Of a DNA stretch of 64,000 bases, positions 58,366 through 64,000 are shown in pieces. The notes under the pieces were generated by a model. The model made no database searches and was not told where the DNA came from. It worked only from the letters and a program-made list of their open reading frames with translations. Both the position numbers and the translations under genes were made by a program. Origin of the DNA: Leptotrichia hongkongensis. Lineage in GTDB: Bacteria > Fusobacteriota > Fusobacteriia > Fusobacteriales > Leptotrichiaceae. The number at the start of each line of letters is the position of its first letter. Position 1 is the stretch's first letter. The stretch is from assembly GCF_007990635.1 (NCBI RefSeq), contig NZ_AP019846.1, forward strand, positions 1,860,001-1,924,000, read 5' to 3'.

Positions 58366-60228
58366 TTATTTTTTCTCAGAAAACATGAAATCAAATTCAT
58401 AATTCATATCTGTCATTTTCCCATCCTTTATTTCTTCATAAATACTTTGTAATGAAATTTTGTAATTTATATTTCCTGCTGTTCCGATGTATTCAAAGTC
58501 TTTTTGAGGAACTTTGTATTCTTCATCTTGACTTCCTAGATTTTCGAATTTCAAAGTTTTTAATTTTGCTGAGACTTGCTTTATTATGTCTTCATAATTA
58601 AATTTCGCAAGTTCTGTACCATTTTTAGCACTTATTGTTATTATTTTATTTAGAATGACAACTTTGTATTTATCAGATTCATTTGTCTGAGTAGATGGTT
58701 CTCCCCAATCTTTTCGGTAATGAATGACATTATCATAGCCATTTGTTTCCAAAATAGCTGAAGTATTTTCATTTGTCTTTAAGTTATATGTAATTACTTT
58801 TCTTTCATCATAACTTTCTCTGTCATCATCATCTTCAATACCATAAGAATAATACTCTCTCCAAGAATCTTTAATTCCCAAATCCTTTTCCAAATCATGA
58901 GAAGTTTGATAGATTTTTCCAGCAGAATTTTTTAATCCAAGATTTTTAACCGATGAGCCTTGCCTAGCAGATATATAGTCAATCGCTGTATAAAGTTCAT
59001 TTCCTTGCTTATTACTCAAGTTTTGTGTAATTTTGGAAACTTTTCCATCTTTTAAAGCTCCATATTTTACAAGCATTCTCTTCAATCTTTGACTTTGACT
59101 GTAAATACTCACTTTTTCTGCACTAAATGGAGTATAAACAGCAATTATTAAACAAATAATCAAACTTATAAAAACTCCTGTCACTTTTGATTTTCTTATG
59201 TATAAAATCATGCAGAAAAATAGCCAGAATATGAGAAGAAGGACATAATATCGGTTTTCTGTAATTCCATACTGGTAAATTCTTTGAAAAATTGCAAACA
59301 GTGAAGCAAAAATTAAAGGTATAGAAAAATATGGAAAATATTTTTTAAAATTACCTAAGAATTTGTCATTTTTAGCAAGCGGAGTTATCAAAATGATAAT
59401 AATAAGGCTAAACGCTGTGTACCAAAGGACAAGATGAGAAATTAGCCCCTTTGGTAATTTCATAGATATAACTACAGTTGCAAGGTAAACATATAAAATC
59501 CCAGTATAAATAATAATTAGCGGAGTAATTACAAATTTTATAAGCATTTTTAAAATATACGGAAAATCATAACTTTCCAAATTATCATTAGGCTTTTTCA
59601 ACAACGATAAGAAAAGCGATACTCCCAGAACATCAAATACAAACACCCAAGAATACATATAAAATCTTAAAACAAAGCCATAAAACATCTCAAACCCAAA
59701 CAATGCAGTAATTGTCACTAAAATTAATGAAATTCCGATATAAAGCACAGTTGCAAAAATTAATGATACAACAAAATTTACAAACACAGACTGCAAATAT
59801 TTTTCCTTATTTTCATTTTTTAAAATAGGCACTAAAAGAAAAATTAATATTGAAACAGGTAATAACATCCAAAATCCGATTTCAAAATTATAAACAACAA
59901 AACTCAGAACATAAGCTCCAAACCCAATAATAACAGTTAAAACTGTATAAATAGTTCTAATTATCCATTTTTTTCTTTCTTCAAAATATTGTTCCCTAAT
60001 AACTTCAAACATCGCAGTTAAAAAAATACCAAGCACAAAGCATTTATTTATCTCTATCAAGCTCGAAGAAACAACAGAAAGCTTTTCATAACTAAGATTC
60101 TCAAGTTCTGTAGTCAAAACAACTAATCCAAAAACCATTAACGTAAAGATAACTGTAACTCTAAACCTGTCAACCCCTCCCTTAAAATATCCAAATAACT
60201 TCTTAAATTTTTCTGTAATTTTTCCCAT
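58366..60228 (-). CDS. DUF4153 family membrane protein
   Basis: A 620-residue protein with about ten membrane segments in the first 365 residues (for example FTLMVFGLVVLTTELENL and YGFVLRFYMYSWVFVFDVLG) and a soluble C-terminal domain of about 240 residues that is probably extracytoplasmic. This matches DUF4153 in the membrane part. The C-terminal part carries a TPR-free mixed alpha/beta sequence (LYTAIDYISARQGSSVKNLG). No enzymatic motif seen. Ribosome site AGAGGTG. Role unknown, possibly envelope-related. Confidence 0.75.
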   Translation of the reverse strand: MGKITEKFKKLFGYFKGGVDRFRVTVIFTLMVFGLVVLTTELENLSYEKLSVVSSSLIEINKCFVLGIFLTAMFEVIREQYFEERKKWIIRTIYTVLTVIIGFGAYVLSFVVYNFEIGFWMLLPVSILIFLLVPILKNENKEKYLQSVFVNFVVSLIFATVLYIGISLILVTITALFGFEMFYGFVLRFYMYSWVFVFDVLGVSLFLSLLKKPNDNLESYDFPYILKMLIKFVITPLIIIYTGILYVYLATVVISMKLPKGLISHLVLWYTAFSLIIIILITPLAKNDKFLGNFKKYFPYFSIPLIFASLFAIFQRIYQYGITENRYYVLLLIFWLFFCMILYIRKSKVTGVFISLIICLIIAVYTPFSAEKVSIYSQSQRLKRMLVKYGALKDGKVSKITQNLSNKQGNELYTAIDYISARQGSSVKNLGLKNSAGKIYQTSHDLEKDLGIKDSWREYYSYGIEDDDDRESYDERKVITYNLKTNENTSAILETNGYDNVIHYRKDWGEPSTQTNESDKYKVVILNKIITISAKNGTELAKFNYEDIIKQVSAKLKTLKFENLGSQDEEYKVPQKDFEYIGTAGNINYKISLQSIYEEIKDGKMTDMNYEFDFMFSEKK

Positions 60229-60390
60229 TAATAAACACCTCTTATCATAATTTTTGATTTTACTATTTATTTTTATATTATAATATCACATTCTTAGTTA
60301 AAAAAAAATGAGAAAATTATTTTATTTTCTTTTTTCTCCCTCAATAAAGTTATTTCCTAAATTTTTTATATATTATTTCTTTTTTATTTT

Positions 60391-60680
60391 CGCAGGATTG
60401 CTCATTGCCGCAAATCCTTATCTTGCAGTAAAAGTTTATCCAGACAATTAAAATTGTGGCAAGATTGCTACGCAATACCTATGGCTAGACTACGACTTTT
60501 ATTTAGCCAACTCCGAAACTCCTCCTTCTAGTCGTCAAACAATCGTAGTTGAACAAATAAAAGCTCCGTCGGTTTATTAAAACTAAAAAATTATATTTTG
60601 ATTATTTGAAAATACTAGGTTTTTATTCATCATTAGAAAAATTTATAGTAAATCCGTTATTTAAATAGAGTTTAATATAA
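60391..60680 (-). repeat. Structured dispersed repeat, family A, copy A4 (complete)
   Basis: Nearly identical to A2 along its whole length. On the minus strand: D motif (60646-60678), outer stem GCTTTTATTT with AAATAAAAGTCG, core AACTACGA-TTGTTTGA ... GAGTT-TCGGAGTT (about 60506-60550), CTAGCCATAGG, the ATCTTGC/GCAAGAT hairpin, and the end hairpin with loop TGCGGCAATGAGC (60395-60418). Fifty bases further on begins repeat B2. Confidence 0.82.
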
Positions 60681-60730
60681 CTAATACTTGGAATTTATTT
60701 TAGTATAATTACAAAAGATAATCTTATTAA

Positions 60731-60925
60731 AATAAATTCCAAGCAAAATTTCGTTAGAAGAAAAATAGCTGTTTGAGCTTTTGGAACAAATTTTAAATTA
60801 GATAAGATTGTTTGAATTAAAATTATTTATATTCAAAAGCGAGTTCTATTTTTCTTATATAAGAAAGTTTTGCGTAAAGCGGGGTTATAAGGGCATGGCG
60901 TCTGATGCTCTTACGTCAAAAAAGA
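60731..60925 (+). repeat. Structured dispersed repeat, family B, copy B2
   Basis: Hairpin 1: AAAAATAG (60761-60768)/CTATTTTT (60846-60853) around CTGTTTGA and GAGTT, inner pair GC/GC. Hairpin 2 is deleted. Hairpin 3: AGGGCAT (60890-60896)/ATGCTCT (60905-60911), loop GGCGTCTG. The 60229-61178 spacer of 950 bases holds A4, B2 and no gene that I can see. Confidence 0.8.
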
Positions 60926-61178
60926 TTTAGAATTATAAATAAAAACATAATAATTAATTAAAATACTCTAAAAAATAAGTGATTAAGAAAATAACTTAAT
61001 TAAATAGATAAAAATTTTCTTTAATGACTACAAAATAATAAAATCCAAATTTTAATTTTTTTATCTATCAAATAACAAATCAATATGGTATAATTTGTCA
61101 TAAAATATAAGTTATTTTATTTAAGTGGCAGATTTGGGGAAAATTTCAAGTATAATATAATCAAAAGGGGGATTATTT

Positions 61179-61759
61179 ATGAAAATAAAATATGTCATTA
61201 TTTTTGTAATACTGTTAATTGCGGGAAATTTTTTAAGACTTTTAATTGAGGACAAAAATATTCCAGAAATTGAAATTAGTAAGGAAAAAAATTATAAAAA
61301 GGAAAAAGCTAAAAAAGATGCTGATTTGACAAAAAGTAATGTAAAATTTGACATTAATAATGTTGAATACAAAGATTTGCTAAAATTGGGAATTAATAAA
61401 AATAAGGCTGAAAAATTTGTAAAATATAGAGACGAAGTTGGTATTATTAAAGATGTTAATGAAGTAAAAAACATTTCAGGATTTGGAAAGTCTGGCTTGG
61501 AAATCGCACAAAAATTTTTGTTTGTGGATAATGAAAAAATTCAGGATTCAACCAAAAATTATGGACGTGAAATTACAAAATACAACATTAACAAATTAAA
61601 TGAAAAAGAATTAAAAAAATAGGATTTACAAATAAGGAAATAAAAAAATTACTTCCTGAAATTGAAAAAAATAACATAAGATCGAATGTCGAGTTAGAAA
61701 AGATTATTGGAAAAAAGCGTTATGCAGAAATTGAAGATAAAATAAAGTTTATTGAATAA
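61179..61759 (+). pseudogene. ComEA-like helix-hairpin-helix protein, frameshifted near the end
   Basis: Starts after AAAAGGGGGATT. An N-terminal membrane anchor (about 4-20) is followed by a charged linker and a helix-hairpin-helix domain (DLLKLGINKNKAEKFVKYRD, then VNEVKNISGFGKSGLEIA), as in the competence DNA receptor ComEA. The frame stops at 61620 inside ELKK-TAG. One more A in the run 61613-61619 would continue it as KIGFTNKEIKKLLPEIEKNN to 61759, a second HhH-like segment (192 residues restored). It probably binds DNA outside the inner membrane. No other competence gene is adjacent. Confidence 0.65.
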
Positions 61760-61944
61760 AATATAATGTATTAAATTAAAAAAATCTGCTGCTTAAATAA
61801 TCTAATTTATTACTACTTTTATTTTATTATTTTATTAAATTGTCAAATTTATCCTTAATTATTCAGATTAATAATTTTTAATTAAAATTGATAAGAGCTA
61901 TTTTTATTAATAAATATTTTTTCTACTTTTTTATGTTTTTTCTT

Positions 61945-62085
61945 TTTTATAAAGCAAAGGGGAACAAACGCCATCCCCTTTGCAAACCCGGCTTGTCTAA
62001 GAATTTTTTTGAAATAAAAACGAAACTCGCTACGTAAAACTTCGCTCAAACAATCGTTTTCATTCCAAAAAAATCACGACAATTT
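61945..62085 (-). repeat. Structured dispersed repeat, family B, inverted diverged copy B5
   Basis: Minus strand. Stem AAAACGA (62054-62060 as complement)/TCGTTTT (62017-62023) around TTGTTTGA and GAGTT with inner GC/GC. Hairpin 3 has a perfect 10-base stem GCAAAGGGGA/TCCCCTTTGC (61954-61963, 61974-61983), loop TGGCGTTTGT. Both stems differ from all other copies yet pair fully. Confidence 0.75.
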
Positions 62086-62114
62086 TAGATTAATTATAAT
62101 GTTAGTTTAATTAA

Positions 62115-62375
62115 TTCAAATAACAAGTAAAATTTCGTTAAAGGAAAAATAACTGTTTGAGATTTTGGTATAAAATCGAAACTGTGTTTAGTTAATTGTA
62201 TCAAAATAATCTTTATTCAAAATCGAATTTTATTTTTCTTTTATAAGAAAATTTTGCGTAAAGCGTGAGTAGTTCGTAGAACTTTCGCAAACATTATTAA
62301 GTGCTGATTAGTTAATTATACTAAAATAACTGTTATTGCGAAACAGAGAAGATGGCGTCTGATCTCCCTGCTTAA
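62115..62375 (+). repeat. Structured dispersed repeat, family B, copy B3
   Basis: Hairpin 1 stem AAAAATAA/TTATTTTT (about 62145-62152 with 62230-62237), where B1 has AAAAATAG/CTATTTTT. Loop CTGTTTGA; the other side reads GAATT. Inner pair GA/TC replaces GC/GC. Hairpin 2: AGTTC-gta-GAACT (62271-62283). Hairpin 3: a stem with one bulge around GGCGTCTG (62345-62370). It ends about 60 bases before accC. Confidence 0.75.
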
Positions 62376-62437
62376 ATAAACTTAGATATAAACAAAATAA
62401 AAAAATATAAAAAAAAAGAAAGAAAGGCGATGTATTT

Positions 62438-63781
62438 ATGATAAAAAAAGTATTAATTGCAAATCGTGGGGAAATTGCGGTTAGAATTATTAGAGCTTGT
62501 AGAAATATGGGGATTTTGAGTGTTGCAATTTACTCAAAGGAAGATAAGGATAGTCTTCATATAAAATTGGCTGATCAAAGTATTTGCATTGGAGAAGGTC
62601 CTGCAAGAAATAGTTATTTGAATAAGGAAAGTATCATTACGGCTGCCTTGAATGTGGGAGCAGATGCGATTCATCCTGGATACGGCTTTTTGTCGGAAAA
62701 TTCAGAGTTTGTAAAAATGTGCGAGGAAAATGGAATAAACTTTATTGGTCCAACAGCCAAAGTTATTGACAGAATGGGAAATAAATCTCAGGCTAGAAAA
62801 ACAATGATGGATGCTGGAGTCCCAGTTGTACCAGGAACAAAAGAACCTATTTACGATGTAGAATCTGGAATGAAAGCTGCGGAAAACATCGGCTACCCTG
62901 TTATGGTAAAGGCTTCTTCTGGTGGTGGCGGAAAAGGGATGCGTGTTGTAAAGGATAGGAATGGTTTTGAATTTTTATTTAATGTGGCTCAGCGGGAATC
63001 TATAAATGCGTTTGGTGATGATACTATGTACATTGAAAAATTTATAGAAGATCCAAGACATATAGAAATTCAAGTAATTGCTGATAATTTTGGAAATGTA
63101 GTGGCTCTTGGGGAAAGAGACTGTTCCGTTCAGAGAAACCATCAAAAATTAGTAGAAGAATCGCCATCTCCTGCAATTTCCCCAGAAATTCGGGAAGCAC
63201 TAAATAAATATGCTATTCTGGCAGCAAAAGCAGTAAATTATACAAACGCTGGAACGATAGAATTTATAATGGGTGCGGATGGCTCATATTATTTTATGGA
63301 AATGAATACCCGAATTCAAGTAGAACACGGAGTTACTGAAATGGTGACAGGAACAGATTTAATCATTGAACAGATTAGAGTGGCAATGAATGAAAAATTA
63401 AGTTTTACACAGGAAGATATACAATTGCGAGGACATGCAATAGAATGTCGTATAAATGCAGAAATTCCTGAAAAAAACTTTATGCCAAGTCCAGGAAAAA
63501 TAACAAACATACATTTACCAGATGGTAATGGAATAAGAGTTGATACTGCCATTTACACAGGCTATACAATACCAACTGAATATGATTCAATGATTTCCAA
63601 AATTATAGTTCACGCTCCAACTCGTGAAATGGCACTTCAAAAAATGCGTTCAGCACTAAACGAAACTGTTATTTTAGGTGTAGAAACTAACTTAGATTTT
63701 CAATATCAAATCATGAGAAACGAGGTTTTCTGTCAAGGAAAAGCAACTACAAGTTTTATTGAAAATGTATTGCTTTATTAA
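62438..63781 (+). CDS. accC: Biotin carboxylase
   Basis: A 447-residue ATP-grasp enzyme that carboxylates biotin on its carrier protein. Motifs: IANRGEIAVRIIRACRNMG at the start, HPGYGFLSEN, ATP-binding SSGGGGKGMRVV, RDCSVQRNHQKLVEESPSP and the catalytic EMNTRIQVEHGVTE. It begins after AAGAAAGGCGATG and is followed after 32 bases by pxpA. Its carrier is probably the product of 24373-24789. Confidence 0.95.
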   Translation: MIKKVLIANRGEIAVRIIRACRNMGILSVAIYSKEDKDSLHIKLADQSICIGEGPARNSYLNKESIITAALNVGADAIHPGYGFLSENSEFVKMCEENGINFIGPTAKVIDRMGNKSQARKTMMDAGVPVVPGTKEPIYDVESGMKAAENIGYPVMVKASSGGGGKGMRVVKDRNGFEFLFNVAQRESINAFGDDTMYIEKFIEDPRHIEIQVIADNFGNVVALGERDCSVQRNHQKLVEESPSPAISPEIREALNKYAILAAKAVNYTNAGTIEFIMGADGSYYFMEMNTRIQVEHGVTEMVTGTDLIIEQIRVAMNEKLSFTQEDIQLRGHAIECRINAEIPEKNFMPSPGKITNIHLPDGNGIRVDTAIYTGYTIPTEYDSMISKIIVHAPTREMALQKMRSALNETVILGVETNLDFQYQIMRNEVFCQGKATTSFIENVLLY

Positions 63782-63813
63782 AAATTTAAATAAAAAATGA
63801 AAAGAGGTAAAAT

Positions 63814-64000
63814 ATGGCTTTTAAAGTGGATTTGAACTGTGATTTGGGAGAAAGTTTCGGTAATTATAAAATTGGAGGAGATGATAAAATTATTCCTCTT
63901 ATTTCCAGTGCTAATGTAGCTTGCGGATTTCATGCAGGAGATCCTGTCGTTATGAAAAAAACGATAGAAACTGCTAAAAAAAATAACATTGGAATAGGAG
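63814..64000 (+). CDS. pxpA: 5-oxoprolinase subunit A (LamB/YcsF family), cut by the right edge
   Basis: The first 62 codons are visible: [20 protein letters not shown], then [19 protein letters not shown], the unmistakable start of the PxpA/YcsF family, whose metal-free TIM-like fold is the catalytic part of 5-oxoprolinase. It needs PxpB and PxpC, whose genes lie 36 kb to the left. Ribosome site AAGAGG. The gene would be about 750 bases in full. Confidence 0.93.
   Translation, partial: MAFKVDLNCDLGESFGNYKIGGDDKIIPLISSANVACGFHAGDPVVMKKTIETAKKNNIGIG

Overview
The window is a stretch of a very AT-rich chromosome from a diderm, fermentative anaerobe. I infer Fusobacteriota, most likely Leptotrichiaceae (Leptotrichia-like). 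The basis is gene content: outer-membrane genes (lpxD, bamA, tamB, FadL-type porin, exbB/exbD/tonB) sit beside genes more familiar from low-GC Gram-positives (hemZ, luxS, hslO, pxpBC with an NRAMP transporter). Central metabolism looks fermentative (pflB/pflA, split transketolase). No rRNA, tRNA, CRISPR or prophage was seen.

Layout. 1-5 kb: AddB-like nuclease (frame broken), secG, tpiA, a Crp/Fnr regulator, a probable 6S RNA and a small membrane protein. 5-16 kb: tgt-tatD, two related exported proteins, luxS, ddl, hslO, DUF1697, then a decayed patch (DUF4130 stub, GNAT remnant, membrane protein with an internal stop, frameshifted methyltransferase) and a lipoprotein. 16-24 kb: tamB-bamA-lpxD envelope cluster. 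24-28 kb: NRAMP transporter-pxpB-pxpC-biotin carrier. 28-32 kb: FadL porin and exbB-exbD-tonB. 32-36 kb: one IS, a proline peptidase, DUF4240 and DUF2278 genes. 37-46 kb: folC, rpsP, DUF441, transketolase halves with a sugar MFS transporter, alpha/beta hydrolase, tmcAL. 46-60 kb: amidotransferase, exported 2H phosphoesterase, thioredoxin, pflA/pflB with a PRD-like regulator, hemZ-uppP, sfsA, TPR and DUF4153 membrane proteins. 60-64 kb: a repeat-dense region, a ComEA-like gene, then accC and the start of pxpA. The right end therefore carries the missing half of the 5-oxoprolinase/biotin module whose other half lies at 24-28 kb.

Two things stand out. First, the intergenic spaces hold at least ten copies of structured repeats (families A and B). 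All intact copies of both share one hairpin module: an internal loop YTGTYTGA on one side and GAGTT on the other, held by outer stems whose sequence differs from copy to copy but still pairs. Further hairpins (loop GGCGTYTG in B, loop TGCGGCAATGAGC in A) also covary. This is strong sequence evidence for selection on structure, either as RNA or as folded single-stranded DNA, and I know of no named family that matches. Second, ten apparent frameshifts lie in short A/T runs, eight of them one base too short, in reading frames that are otherwise intact. This could be base-calling error, phase variation or slippage-rescued genes, and it limits confidence in start, stop and pseudogene calls.
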